Shown here: positions 8,546 to 17,081 of the stretch, in pieces
Layout of the letters: the number at the start of each line of letters is the position of its first letter
How positions within the stretch are numbered: the first letter of the stretch is position 1
Source: Pseudomonadota bacterium
GTDB lineage: Bacteria > Pseudomonadota > Alphaproteobacteria > Rhizobiales > Xanthobacteraceae
Length of the DNA stretch: 64,000 nt
Assembly (NCBI GenBank): GCA_023451825.1
Contig: JAEXYA010000051.1
Span: 62,001-126,000 of the forward strand
Direction: 5' to 3'
Program-made: the position numbers and the translations under genes
The notes under the pieces: model-generated
The model's input: the letters and a program-made list of their open reading frames with translations, nothing else
Told to the model about the DNA's origin: nothing
Databases searched by the model: none

Positions 8546-8808
8546 GTATTGCGTTGGATGTCACGATCCCGCCACACTGAAAGCGTTTGCAGGCATATGT
8601 GGCGCAATCCGGTCGCCCGAACCTGACAGGCTCCCTTGGTGCATCAGCGCCCCCGATCCTTGCGAATGCCGGCCAAAAGCGGCATTGTCGCACTGCGCTA
8701 TGTTGCCGGGTTGGCAGCGCATTCGGGCCTGTCTCGCAATTCAGATCGCGTTTGTGCCCGAACTTCCGCCCACGATTGCCCAATGATTCTCGGAGCTAGG
8801 CGAACTTG
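8546..8808. other. Non-coding spacer between ETF-QO and TPR gene
   Basis: About 260 bases with no coding frame I can support on either strand. It should contain the promoter for the TPR-ispE pair, but I see no clear consensus elements other than a GGAG at about 8792-8795 upstream of the ATG at 8809. Confidence 0.5.
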
Positions 8809-10620
8809 ATGTTGTCCTCCCGTTTCAACCGCTTGACGCTCGCCGCAGCCGCGCTCGCCGTTCTGGCGTTGCCGGCGCAGAGCCTTGCCCAAACCCCGGA
8901 TCATCTCGCCGATAATTCGGCGACCTTCCCGACGGCGAAGGATCTGAAGCAGATGACGACAGCCGGCAGCTATCTCGCCGCGCGTCACGCCAGCGTCGAA
9001 CGCGATGCGACCTCGGCTGCGGCGTTTTACCGCTCCGCCCTGCGCACCGATCCGAAGAACAACGAACTGCTCGATCGCGCCTTCATCTCCTCGCTCGCCG
9101 ACGGCGATATCGACGAAGCCGTGAAGCTCGCCGAGCGCATTCTGATCATCGACAAGTCGAACCGCGTGGCGCGTCTCGTGGTCGGTGTGCGCGATCTGAA
9201 GGCGAAGAAATATGCGGCCGCGCAGACCAATATCAACCAGTCGGTCCGCGGGCCGATCACCGACCTCGTGGCCACGCTGCTCGGTGCATGGGCGAGCTAC
9301 GGCGCCGGCGACACCAAGGCGGCCATCTCGAATATCGACAAGCTGGCTGGCCCGGAATGGTACCCGATCTTCAAGGATCTGCATGCCGGCCTGATCTTCG
9401 ATCTCGCCAACCGGCAGAAAGACGCCGGCACGCGCTATGAGCGCGCCTTCAAGCTTGATGACAGCGCGCTGCGCGTGGTCGATGCCTATGGCCGCTGGAC
9501 GTCGCGCAACAAGGACGATGCCGCCGCGCTCGCCATCTACGAGACCTTCAACAAGAAGCTGGCCCGCCACCCCCTGGTGCTTGAAGGCATCCGCGAGACC
9601 AAGGCCGGCAAGAAGCTCCCGGCGCTGGTGGACAACCCGCAGGCTGGCGCCGCCGAAGCGCTTTACGGCATCGGCGCCTCACTGACCCGCCGCGGCGGCG
9701 AGGACCTGGCGCTCGTCTATCTGCAGCTCGCGCTTTATCTGAAGCCGGATCATTCGCTGGCGCTGCTGTCGCTTGCGGACCTCTATGAGTCCGTGAAGAA
9801 GCCGGCCATGGCCATCAAGGTCTATGAGCGCATGCCGGCGACTTCAGCGCTGAAGCGCAATGCGATGATCCAGCAGGCGACCAATCTCGACGCCGCCGAT
9901 CGCAGCGACGAGGGCATCAAGATCCTGAAGGACGTGACCGCCAACGATCCGAAGGATCTCGAAGCGATCATGGCGCTGGGCAATATCGAGCGCGCCCGCA
10001 AGAAATTCGCCGATTGCGCCGACACCTATACCAAGGGCATCGATGTCGTCGCCGCGAACCAAGACAAGCCGAACTGGGTCTATCATTATTTCCGCGGCAT
10101 CTGCTTCGAACGTTCCAAGCAGTGGGCCAAGGCCGAAATCGACATGAAGAAGGCGCTCGAGCTGCAGCCGGAGCAGCCGCATGTGCTGAACTATCTGGGT
10201 TATTCTTGGATCGATCAGGGCATCAATCTCGACGACGCCATGAAGATGATCAAGCGCGCGGTCGAGCAGCGCCCCGATGACGGCTATATCGTCGACTCCC
10301 TCGGCTGGGCCTATTACCGCATCGGCAATTACGAGGACGCGACCAAGCATCTCGAACGCGCGATCGATCTGAAGCCGGAAGATCCGACCATCAACGACCA
10401 TCTCGGCGATGCCTATTGGCGCGTCGGCCGCAAGCTGGAAGCGCGCTTCCAGTGGCAGCACGCCAAGGATCTGAAGCCGGAAGCCGAGGAACTGCCGAAG
10501 ATTCAGGCCAAGATGGATAAATGCGTGGCCGATCAGGACAAGCCCGAGGGCTGCACGCTGAATGAAACGACGCCCGCGGCTGCTGCTGCGGACAAGAAAG
10601 ACAGCGACAAAGGCGGCTAG
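8809..10620 (+). CDS. Secreted TPR-repeat protein
   Basis: The 603-aa protein opens with a Sec signal peptide (MLSSRFNRLTLAAAALAVLALPAQSLAQ, cleavage after about residue 28). The rest is a chain of tetratricopeptide repeats, clearest at residues 430-560, where 34-residue units such as QWAKAEIDMKKALELQPEQP and YEDATKHLERAIDLKPEDP recur. The C-terminus is Ala/Lys-rich and disordered. Its role is probably as a periplasmic or lipid-facing scaffold, but no partner is known. ATG at 8809 is preferred over the adjoining TTG at 8806. It lies 4 bases upstream of ispE, which suggests a shared transcript, an arrangement I recall from relatives. Confidence 0.88.
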   Translation: MLSSRFNRLTLAAAALAVLALPAQSLAQTPDHLADNSATFPTAKDLKQMTTAGSYLAARHASVERDATSAAAFYRSALRTDPKNNELLDRAFISSLADGDIDEAVKLAERILIIDKSNRVARLVVGVRDLKAKKYAAAQTNINQSVRGPITDLVATLLGAWASYGAGDTKAAISNIDKLAGPEWYPIFKDLHAGLIFDLANRQKDAGTRYERAFKLDDSALRVVDAYGRWTSRNKDDAAALAIYETFNKKLARHPLVLEGIRETKAGKKLPALVDNPQAGAAEALYGIGASLTRRGGEDLALVYLQLALYLKPDHSLALLSLADLYESVKKPAMAIKVYERMPATSALKRNAMIQQATNLDAADRSDEGIKILKDVTANDPKDLEAIMALGNIERARKKFADCADTYTKGIDVVAANQDKPNWVYHYFRGICFERSKQWAKAEIDMKKALELQPEQPHVLNYLGYSWIDQGINLDDAMKMIKRAVEQRPDDGYIVDSLGWAYYRIGNYEDATKHLERAIDLKPEDPTINDHLGDAYWRVGRKLEARFQWQHAKDLKPEAEELPKIQAKMDKCVADQDKPEGCTLNETTPAAAAADKKDSDKGG

Positions 10621-10624
10621 GCTT

Positions 10625-11536
10625 ATGACGGGGGCATCGGCAGGAACTGGGCAGCCTGCTTTGGAAGAATCCGCGCGCGCAAAGGTCAATCTGACCTTGC
10701 GCGTGATCGGGCGGCGGGCAGACGGCTATCACGATCTCGAAAGCGTGGTGGTGTTTGCTGATTGCGCCGACAGGTTGACGCTGGATCCGGGCGGCGACCT
10801 CGCGATGACGGCGACCGGGCCGCGCGCAGCCGAATGCGGCGATAACAACGACAATCTGGTGATCAAGGCGGCGCGCCTGCTCGGCGAGCAGGTCGAGGGC
10901 CTGACCTTCGGCACTTTTGCGCTCGACAAGCATCTGCCGGTGGCTGCGGGCATCGGCGGCGGTTCGGCGGATGCCGCGGCCGCGCTGCGCCTCCTTGTTC
11001 GCGCCAACAATCTTGAGCTTGACGATCCCCGCGTCATGGATGTCGCGCGCCTGACCGGCGCCGATGTGCCGGTCTGCGTGCAATCGCATGCCTGCGTGAT
11101 GACCGGCGTCGGCGAAAACCTGCTGCAACTCAGCCTGCCGCGGCTCCCCTGCGTGATGGTCAATCCGCGCGTGCCGGTGGCGACAAAGGACGTGTTTCAG
11201 GAGCTCGGCCTCAAGAATGGTCAGCTCCGTGTCGGCCCCGCCGATGTGCTGAAGGCCCGCTCATGGCCGGCGGAGGGCGCGTCTGTCGATGACTGGATCG
11301 CCGCTGTCAGCGCCGGCACCAATGATCTCGAAGCGCCGGCACTGAAGGTCGAGCCGATCATTGGCGACGTGCTGGCCGCGCTCGGCGCCGCTGAAGGCGT
11401 TCGTCTGGCCCGCATGTCGGGTTCGGGGGCGACTTGCTTCGCGCTGTTCGACAACGACACGGACGCGCAGCGCGCTGCGCATGCGATCCAGCTCGCGCAT
11501 CCCTTGTGGTGGGTGCATGCGGGCGCGCTGAGTTGA
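10625..11536 (+). CDS. ispE: 4-diphosphocytidyl-2-C-methyl-D-erythritol kinase
   Basis: IspE phosphorylates CDP-methylerythritol in the MEP pathway of isoprenoid synthesis. The 303-aa protein is a GHMP kinase: substrate-binding start ARAKVNLTLRVIGRRADGYHDLES, the ATP loop PVAAGIGGGSADAAAALRLL at about residues 104-123, and the C-terminal motif MSGSGATCFALF. The ATG at 10625 follows the stop of the TPR gene by four bases and gives a protein of normal length with the usual short N-terminal lead. Translational coupling to the TPR gene is likely. Confidence 0.97.
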   Translation: MTGASAGTGQPALEESARAKVNLTLRVIGRRADGYHDLESVVVFADCADRLTLDPGGDLAMTATGPRAAECGDNNDNLVIKAARLLGEQVEGLTFGTFALDKHLPVAAGIGGGSADAAAALRLLVRANNLELDDPRVMDVARLTGADVPVCVQSHACVMTGVGENLLQLSLPRLPCVMVNPRVPVATKDVFQELGLKNGQLRVGPADVLKARSWPAEGASVDDWIAAVSAGTNDLEAPALKVEPIIGDVLAALGAAEGVRLARMSGSGATCFALFDNDTDAQRAAHAIQLAHPLWWVHAGALS

Positions 11537-11541
11537 TTTTC

Positions 11542-11618
11542 CGTCATTGCGAGCGCAGCGAAGCAATCCAGAAAGCCAAGAACTGGATTGCTTCGTCGCT
11601 TCGCTCCTCGCAATGACG
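11542..11618. repeat. Palindromic intergenic repeat, family A copy 2
   Basis: It has the same outer arms (CGTCATTGCGAG / caatgacg) and inner GAAGCAATCCAG / CTGGATTGCTTC as the copy at 2622. The flank is between the convergent ispE and SDR genes, and the spacing is only a few bases on each side. Confidence 0.9.
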
Positions 11619-11623
11619 GCTAA

Positions 11624-12397
11624 CTACCACCCCGCGCTGTATCCCCCATCCACCGTATAGATCACACCGGACGTATAGCCGGCGCGATCGGATGCGAGAA
11701 ACGCCATCAAATCCGCGATCTCGCGCGGCTTGGCCGCTCGGCCCAGCGGCAGATTCTTCTCCAGTTCACGATAGCGGCTTTCATCGCCCAGTTGCGCCTT
11801 GGCCTGTGCCTGCATGCGCGTGAGATAGCGATCGGTGGCCACCGGGCCGGGATTGATGCCGACCACGCGGATATTGTCCTTCAGGCTCTTGCCGCCCAGC
11901 GCGCGGGTAAAAGCCATCAGCGCGGCATTGCCGGCGCTGCCGCAAATGTAATTCGCGTCGAACTTCTCGCCGGCTGCGCCGATATCATTGACGATAACAC
12001 CGCCGCCGCGCGCCTTCATCTGCGCATAGACCAGCCGCGTCAGATTGATGAAGCCGAACACTTTCAGTTCCCAGGCATGCCGCCAGGTCGGCTCGTCGAC
12101 CTTGTCCAAGGTGCCGCCGGGAATGTCGCCGGCATTGTTGACGAGAATGTCGATATCGGCGGAAGCCGCTGCCAGCGCGGCCAGGTCTTCGGCATTGCGC
12201 AGGTCCGTGCCGTGGATGGCGACATCGATTTGATGGCGGGCGCGCAGGCTGTCGGCCAGCGCCTTCATCTTCTCCACATTGCGGGCGGCGAGGCGGACAT
12301 GGGCGCCTTCTTCGGCAAAAGCCTCGGCCGCAGCGGCGCCAATCCCCTTGGAAGCGCCGGTGATCAGGACGCGCTTGCTGCGCAGGTGAAGATCCAT
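11624..12397 (-). CDS. SDR-fold protein lacking the usual catalytic residues
   Basis: This 257-aa protein has the short-chain dehydrogenase fold: the cofactor loop TGASKGIGAAA at residues 11-21, NNAGDIPGG, and the C-terminal VDGGYSAGW. However, the usual Ser-Tyr-Lys set is missing. Where most SDRs read ISS...YxASKAAL, this one reads NDIGAAGE...GSAGNAAL, so Lys is Asn and the aligned Tyr is Gly. Start at 12397 has a clear GGAGG six bases upstream. It may be a non-catalytic or altered-mechanism member; no substrate is suggested. It is convergent with ispE and divergent from the tartrate dehydrogenase gene. Confidence 0.82.
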   Translation of the reverse strand: MDLHLRSKRVLITGASKGIGAAAAEAFAEEGAHVRLAARNVEKMKALADSLRARHQIDVAIHGTDLRNAEDLAALAAASADIDILVNNAGDIPGGTLDKVDEPTWRHAWELKVFGFINLTRLVYAQMKARGGGVIVNDIGAAGEKFDANYICGSAGNAALMAFTRALGGKSLKDNIRVVGINPGPVATDRYLTRMQAQAKAQLGDESRYRELEKNLPLGRAAKPREIADLMAFLASDRAGYTSGVIYTVDGGYSAGW

Positions 12398-12532
12398 GGA
12401 ATGCCTCCGGCTTGTAATGACATTCGAGTTATTCTGCTCCCCCAAATCCGGTCAACATTGCACTGCAGCGTTGATCGCGCGTCGGCTTTGGTCCAAACCT
12501 GCCGGCAATTCAAACGGCGAAGGAAACCTCAC

Positions 12533-13603
12533 GTGAGCAAAGAATATCGGATTGCAGTCATCCCCGGCGACGGCATCGGCAAGGAAGTGATGCCGGAAGG
12601 CCTGCGCGTGCTCGAGGCGGTGGCCAAGAAGCACCGCGTGAAGGTGAAATTCGACCATTACGACTTCTCGTCCTACGACTATTACGAGAAGCACGGCCAG
12701 ATGATGCCGGACGACTGGAAGGCCCAGATCGGCAAGCATGACGCCATCTATTTCGGCGCCGTCGGCCTGCCCGCAAAAATTCCGGATCACATCTCGCTGT
12801 GGGGGTCGCTGATCAAGTTCCGCCGCGAATTCGATCAGTATGTGAACCTGCGCCCGGTGCGCCTGATGCCCGGCGTGCCGTGCCCGCTGGTCGGCCGCAA
12901 GCCCGGCGACATCGATTTCTGGGTCGTGCGCGAAAACACCGAAGGCGAATATTCGGCCGTCGGCGGCCGCAGCTTCCCGGATACTGATCGCGAATTCGTC
13001 ACCCAGCAGACGGTAATGACCCGCACCGGCGTCGATCGCATTCTGAAATTCGCCTTCGATCTCGCCCAGTCACGGCCGAAGAAGCACCTGACCTCGGCCA
13101 CCAAGTCCAACGGCATTGCGATCACCATGCCGTATTGGGACGAACGCGTGAAGGCGATGGGCGAGAACTATCCTGACGTGAAGTGGGACCAGTATCACAT
13201 CGACATTCTCACCGCGCATTTCGTGATGAATCCGGATCGGTTCGACGTCGTGGTCGCGTCGAACCTGTTCGGCGACATCCTGTCGGATCTCGGTCCGGCC
13301 TGCACCGGCACCATCGGCATCGCGCCGTCGGGCAATATCAATCCGGCCGGCGATTTCCCGTCGGTGTTCGAGCCCGTGCACGGTTCGGCGCCGGACATCG
13401 CGGGGCAGGGGATTGCCAATCCGATCGGCATGATCTGGTCGGGCGCCATGATGCTGGAGCATCTCGGCGAGAAGGAAGCGGCTGATTCCATCGTCAAGGC
13501 GATCGAGCGCACGCTGGCCGAACGCACGCTGCGTACCCGCGACCTCGGCGGCCAGGCGGATACGACCGCTTGCGGCAAAGCTGTTGCAGAGATGATCGAG
13601 TAA
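12533..13603 (+). CDS. Tartrate / D-malate dehydrogenase (isocitrate-isopropylmalate family)
   Basis: The 356-aa enzyme belongs to the NAD-dependent beta-hydroxyacid oxidative decarboxylases. It starts MSKEYRIAVIPGDGIGKEVMPEG and has the substrate-loop region VNLRPVRLMPGVPCPL, WVVRENTEGEYS, the metal-binding SNLFGDILSDLGP, and NIFEPVHGSAPDIAG-like FEPVHGSAPDIAGQGIANP. The length and LRPVRLMPG region favour tartrate dehydrogenase/decarboxylase (TtuC) or D-malate dehydrogenase (DmlA) rather than LeuB. The GTG at 12533 has AAGGA 8-12 bases upstream. Which of the two substrates is used cannot be settled by eye. A bidirectional terminator follows. Confidence 0.9.
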   Translation: MSKEYRIAVIPGDGIGKEVMPEGLRVLEAVAKKHRVKVKFDHYDFSSYDYYEKHGQMMPDDWKAQIGKHDAIYFGAVGLPAKIPDHISLWGSLIKFRREFDQYVNLRPVRLMPGVPCPLVGRKPGDIDFWVVRENTEGEYSAVGGRSFPDTDREFVTQQTVMTRTGVDRILKFAFDLAQSRPKKHLTSATKSNGIAITMPYWDERVKAMGENYPDVKWDQYHIDILTAHFVMNPDRFDVVVASNLFGDILSDLGPACTGTIGIAPSGNINPAGDFPSVFEPVHGSAPDIAGQGIANPIGMIWSGAMMLEHLGEKEAADSIVKAIERTLAERTLRTRDLGGQADTTACGKAVAEMIE

Positions 13604-13625
13604 CAGCATTCAGCACGCCCTAACA

Positions 13626-13654
13626 AAAATGCCCGGCTCAGAGCCGGGCATTTT
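13626..13654. terminator. Bidirectional intrinsic terminator
   Basis: AAAATGCCCGGCTC and GAGCCGGGCATTTT form a perfect 14-bp inverted repeat with T-runs on both strands. It lies between the convergent dehydrogenase genes ending at 13603 and 13676 and should stop transcription from both sides. Confidence 0.92.
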
Positions 13655-13675
13655 CATTTCAGGAGTTCGCGGCGC

Positions 13676-14584
13676 TTAACCGGCGATCCTTCTGCAATGC
13701 TTCCACGCCGCATCGATCAGATTGATGCTCGCTTCCGGCGTCCGGAATGCCGAATGCGACGACAGTGTCACGTTACGGATCGTCGTCAGCACATGGCCAG
13801 CCGGTAGCGGCTCGATCTCGAACACATCGAGGCCGGCATGGCGCAGATGGCCTGAATGCAGCGCCTCGATCATCGCGGCCTGATCCACGATCGCGCCGCG
13901 CGCGGTGTTGATCAGGATCGCGCCCTTCTTCATCTGGCCGATGCGTTCGCGGGTGATCATGCCGCGGGTCTCGTCATTGAGCAGCAGATGGAGCGAGATC
14001 ACGTCGCTCTTCGCTAGCACCGTCTCCATATCCGTGAACTCGACACCGGGATGGCTCTTGGGCGAACGATTCCAGGCCAGCACCTTCATGCCCGAGCCGA
14101 GCGTGATGCGCGCGACTTCGGCTGCGATGCCGCCGAAGCCGATCAGGCCGATGGTCTTGCCGGTCAGCTCCATGCCTTCATCGCGCAGCCAGTTGCCGGC
14201 CCGCATTTCACGGTCCTGCTCGGCAAGGCTGCGCGCGGCGGCCCACATATGCGCGATGGCGCATTCGGCCACGGCGGTGTCGCCATAGCCGCGGATCAGA
14301 TGCACCTCGATGCCAAGTTCGGCGAGCTCGTCCGGGTTCATATAGCTGCGCGCGCCGGTGCCGAGAAACACGATGTGCTTCAGGCCGGTGCATTGCTTCG
14401 CTACATCAGTCGGCACATAGGTGTGATCGACGATGGCGATCTCGGCCCCGTCCAGCACTTTTGGCAGATCAGTGGACTTGATGTCCTCGTCGCGATTGAT
14501 CCGGATCGTGATGTCGCCCGGCTGCGTGAGCCGTTCCAGAATCTTCGCCAGCTCTTCGCTGGCATCGACGAATACGCCGCGCAT
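13676..14584 (-). CDS. NAD-dependent D-2-hydroxyacid dehydrogenase
   Basis: The 302-aa protein is a D-isomer-specific 2-hydroxyacid dehydrogenase. The NAD-binding motif is GLIGFGGIAAEVARI at about residues 146-160. The catalytic triad is visible: Arg in NTARGAIVDQ, Glu in VFEIEPLP, and His in SSHSAFRTPE. It interconverts a 2-oxoacid and its D-hydroxyacid; phosphoglycerate, glyoxylate or a larger acid are all possible. Length is slightly short for the family. A family A repeat separates it from the M20 amidohydrolase upstream. Confidence 0.9.
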   Translation of the reverse strand: MRGVFVDASEELAKILERLTQPGDITIRINRDEDIKSTDLPKVLDGAEIAIVDHTYVPTDVAKQCTGLKHIVFLGTGARSYMNPDELAELGIEVHLIRGYGDTAVAECAIAHMWAAARSLAEQDREMRAGNWLRDEGMELTGKTIGLIGFGGIAAEVARITLGSGMKVLAWNRSPKSHPGVEFTDMETVLAKSDVISLHLLLNDETRGMITRERIGQMKKGAILINTARGAIVDQAAMIEALHSGHLRHAGLDVFEIEPLPAGHVLTTIRNVTLSSHSAFRTPEASINLIDAAWKHCRRIAG

Positions 14585-14608
14585 TGGTCGTTCTCCTCAC
14601 ATCAAATC

Positions 14609-14690
14609 CGTCATTGCGAGGAGCGTAGCGACGAAGCAATCCAGTTCTTATGCAGTAAGACTGGATTGCTTCGCTTTGCTCGCAATGACG
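14609..14690. repeat. Palindromic intergenic repeat, family A copy 3
   Basis: Outer arms CGTCATTGCGAG / CTCGCAATGACG with inner GAAGCAATCCAG / CTGGATTGCTTC arms, like the other three copies. It lies between the dehydrogenase start and the M20 hydrolase stop, both on the minus strand. Confidence 0.9.
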
Positions 14691-14706
14691 GCCGATAGGT
14701 TGATCT

Positions 14707-15954
14707 TTACTTCGACGAAACGCCGGCGAGCGCCAGCACGGTGTGCATCAGGACATTGGCGCCTGCGGCACAATCGTCCTGGGTGGAGGATTCCAGCTCG
14801 TTATGGCTGATGCCGTCCTTGCTCGGAATGAACACCATCGCCGTCGGCATGACATTGTTGAGATTGCAGGCATCATGGCCGGCGCCTGACGTGATGCGGC
14901 GATGCGAGTAGCCCAATTCCGTCGCGGCGTTCTCGACGGCGTTCACAAAATCCTTGTTAAAATGCGTCGGCGGCTTGTGCCAGACCTTGTCGAACGTTAC
15001 CTCGACCTTCCGCTTGGCTGCGATGGCGGCAATCGCCTCGCGCACGCCTTTCTCGATGGCGTCGAGCTTGCCGGCATCGGCACTGCGCATGTCCATGGTG
15101 AAGGCGATCTCGCCGGGAATCACATTTCGTGACGGGCTGGCGATCACGGCCTCGCCGATGGTGCCGAGCGCGCCGATCTCCGTCACCACGCGCTCGGTCG
15201 CCAGCACGATCTCGGCCAGCGTGCCCAGCGCATCCTTGCGCAGATGCATCGGCGTGGTGCCGGCATGGCTTTCGAAGCCGGTGATCTTGCCGTCGAACCA
15301 CAGCACGCCCTGGCCGGTATCGACGACGCCGATGGTCTTGCCTTCGGCTTCCAGCACCGGACCCTGCTCGATATGCAACTCGACAAAGCCCGAAAATTTC
15401 TGCGTGCCGACGGCGATATCGCCGCGATAGCTGATGGAGTCGAGCGCCTGGCCGACGGTCACGCCGTCGATGTCCTTGCGCGAGAGAATGTCATCGACGG
15501 TGAAATCGCCGGCATAGGCGGCGGAGGCCATCATGGCCGGCGCGAAGCGCGAGCCTTCTTCATTGGTCCAGTTGGCGATGCAGATCGGCGCATCGGTTTC
15601 GATGCCGGCATCGTTCAGCGTGCGCACCATTTCCAGCGCGCCGAGCACGCCCAGAATGCCGTCGAACTTGCCGCCGGTCGGCTGGGTGTCGAGATGCGAG
15701 CCGACACCGATCGGCGCCTTCGACATGTCGCGTCCCTTGCGCAGCGCAAACATCGAGCCGAGCGCGTCGACCTTCACTTCAAGGCCGGCGTCCTCGCACG
15801 CCTTGCGAAACCAGTCGCGGACCTGCTTGTCTTCAGGCCCAAGCGTGAGGCGGCGGATGCCGCCTTTTGCGGTGCCGCCGAATTTCGCAGTCTCGTTGAT
15901 CGCATCCCAAAGCCGTGCGGAATTGATCTTGAGATTGTCGCCGAGCTTGGTCAT
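14707..15954 (-). CDS. M20-family amidohydrolase (N-carbamoyl amino acid / allantoate type)
   Basis: The 415-aa enzyme is a metal-dependent hydrolase of the Zn-dependent amidase/carbamoylase group. Metal ligands are seen in GVGSHLDTQPTGGKFDG (His, Asp), ANWTNEEGSRF (Glu), VELHIEQGPVLE (His), and GAGHDACNL near the C-terminus. HAGTTPMHLRKDAL lies at the dimerisation-domain lid. Known members hydrolyse N-carbamoyl-L-amino acids, ureidopropionate or allantoate. The LysR regulator is immediately upstream on the same strand with a 44-base gap, so it may control this gene. Substrate is not determined. Confidence 0.9.
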   Translation of the reverse strand: MTKLGDNLKINSARLWDAINETAKFGGTAKGGIRRLTLGPEDKQVRDWFRKACEDAGLEVKVDALGSMFALRKGRDMSKAPIGVGSHLDTQPTGGKFDGILGVLGALEMVRTLNDAGIETDAPICIANWTNEEGSRFAPAMMASAAYAGDFTVDDILSRKDIDGVTVGQALDSISYRGDIAVGTQKFSGFVELHIEQGPVLEAEGKTIGVVDTGQGVLWFDGKITGFESHAGTTPMHLRKDALGTLAEIVLATERVVTEIGALGTIGEAVIASPSRNVIPGEIAFTMDMRSADAGKLDAIEKGVREAIAAIAAKRKVEVTFDKVWHKPPTHFNKDFVNAVENAATELGYSHRRITSGAGHDACNLNNVMPTAMVFIPSKDGISHNELESSTQDDCAAGANVLMHTVLALAGVSSK

Positions 15955-15998
15955 GCAGTCCGTCCTTGAGAGTTTCGCATGGTGGAATGAGGTCTGTT

Positions 15999-16946
15999 TC
16001 AATGGCCCGCCGTCGCCAGCGCGTCAACCGAGGGGCTGATATGCGGCCCCATGCATGATGCCGCACTTTCCTGTGCGAGCTGCGCCGCGAGGCCGGCGAC
16101 CAGTTCGATGGCCACGGTGTCGGGCGAGGCGAGCCAGCTCGCTGCAAAGGTCAGCGGCTGTATCGGCACATTGGTGTTGAGCAATTGCAGTCGGCCATCG
16201 GCCAGTTCGCTTTGCACGATGGCTGTGGGGATCACGGCGATGCCGAGGCCTTCGGTCGCCATATGGATCACGGTCGCGAGCGACGCGCTCGCATGCAGCC
16301 GGATCGGCGGCAGCGACGGCTTGTTGAACAGCGAGCGGACGATCTCGTAAGGCCGCGTCTTGCGCGGGAAGGTGATGATCGGATGCTTTGCGAGATCCTC
16401 TACCGACAGTGACTCATGCCCGAGCCCGAGCGAAGGGCTTGCGAGAAATCCGATCTGATAGTCGCATAGCACCTTGTTCTGCACGTCGGATGCCGCGAGC
16501 GGGCCGACCACGAAAGCAAGCTCGATCTCCTGTGCCAACAAGCGCGCACGCAGGTTAGGCGTGATATCGACCTCGATCTCTAGCGACAGATTGGGATAGG
16601 CCTCGTTCACCTGCTTGATCAGTCTCGACAGCCAGGTGTGCACAATGGTCTCGGCGACACCGAGCCTGAGCACGCCGCGCATGGCGGAGCGGTCGCCCAT
16701 GGCCGCCATCATCTCCGCGCGCAGCCCGATCAGTTTCTCCGCATAAACGAGCATCTGCCGGCCGGCGGGAGTAGGCGAGGCGATGCGACGATCGCGCTGC
16801 AGCAAACGGACGCCGACTTCGTGCTCAAGCTGCGCAATACGCTGCGAGATAGCTGGTTGGGTCGTATGGAGCTTTTGCGCTGCGCCGCGAAAACTGCCGA
16901 GATTGACCACCCAGAGAAACGTCTCCAGCGCCTTGAAGTCCGCCAT
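15999..16946 (-). CDS. LysR-family transcriptional regulator
   Basis: The 315-aa protein has the N-terminal winged HTH of LysR regulators (LETFLWVVNLGSFRGAAQKLHTTQPAISQRIAQLE, residues 7-41) and a periplasmic-binding-like effector domain from about residue 92 (RGVLRLGVAETIVHTWLSRL). It is divergent from the DUF1445 hydro-lyase gene and co-directional with the M20 amidohydrolase, so it probably senses the substrate or product of that pathway. A LysR-type box lies in the divergent spacer. Confidence 0.93.
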   Translation of the reverse strand: MADFKALETFLWVVNLGSFRGAAQKLHTTQPAISQRIAQLEHEVGVRLLQRDRRIASPTPAGRQMLVYAEKLIGLRAEMMAAMGDRSAMRGVLRLGVAETIVHTWLSRLIKQVNEAYPNLSLEIEVDITPNLRARLLAQEIELAFVVGPLAASDVQNKVLCDYQIGFLASPSLGLGHESLSVEDLAKHPIITFPRKTRPYEIVRSLFNKPSLPPIRLHASASLATVIHMATEGLGIAVIPTAIVQSELADGRLQLLNTNVPIQPLTFAASWLASPDTVAIELVAGLAAQLAQESAASCMGPHISPSVDALATAGH

Positions 16947-16967
16947 CCCGGTGTATTGTCCTTTTAG

Positions 16968-16982
16968 ATAACTTCGATTTAT
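16968..16982. promoter_or_regulatory. LysR-type regulator box, candidate
   Basis: ATAA, seven bases, then TTAT at 16968-16982 matches the form of LysR recognition sites (ATAC-N7-GTAT and variants of T-N11-A). It lies 21 bases upstream of the LysR start in the 135-base divergent spacer with the DUF1445 gene. It could serve autoregulation and activation of the opposite gene. Confidence 0.6.
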
Positions 16983-17081
16983 CGGAAGCGATCACAAAAC
17001 AAGATTAGACATTATCCTATCCCTATGCCCCACTAAGTCGAGGCCAAAACGCAGGCAAGGCGATTATTGAGGCAGGGTGCG

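Noticed and set aside
11792..12532. A long 5' extension to the tartrate dehydrogenase gene.
   Set aside because: It is antisense to the SDR-fold gene; the GTG at 12533 starts exactly at the family N-terminus.
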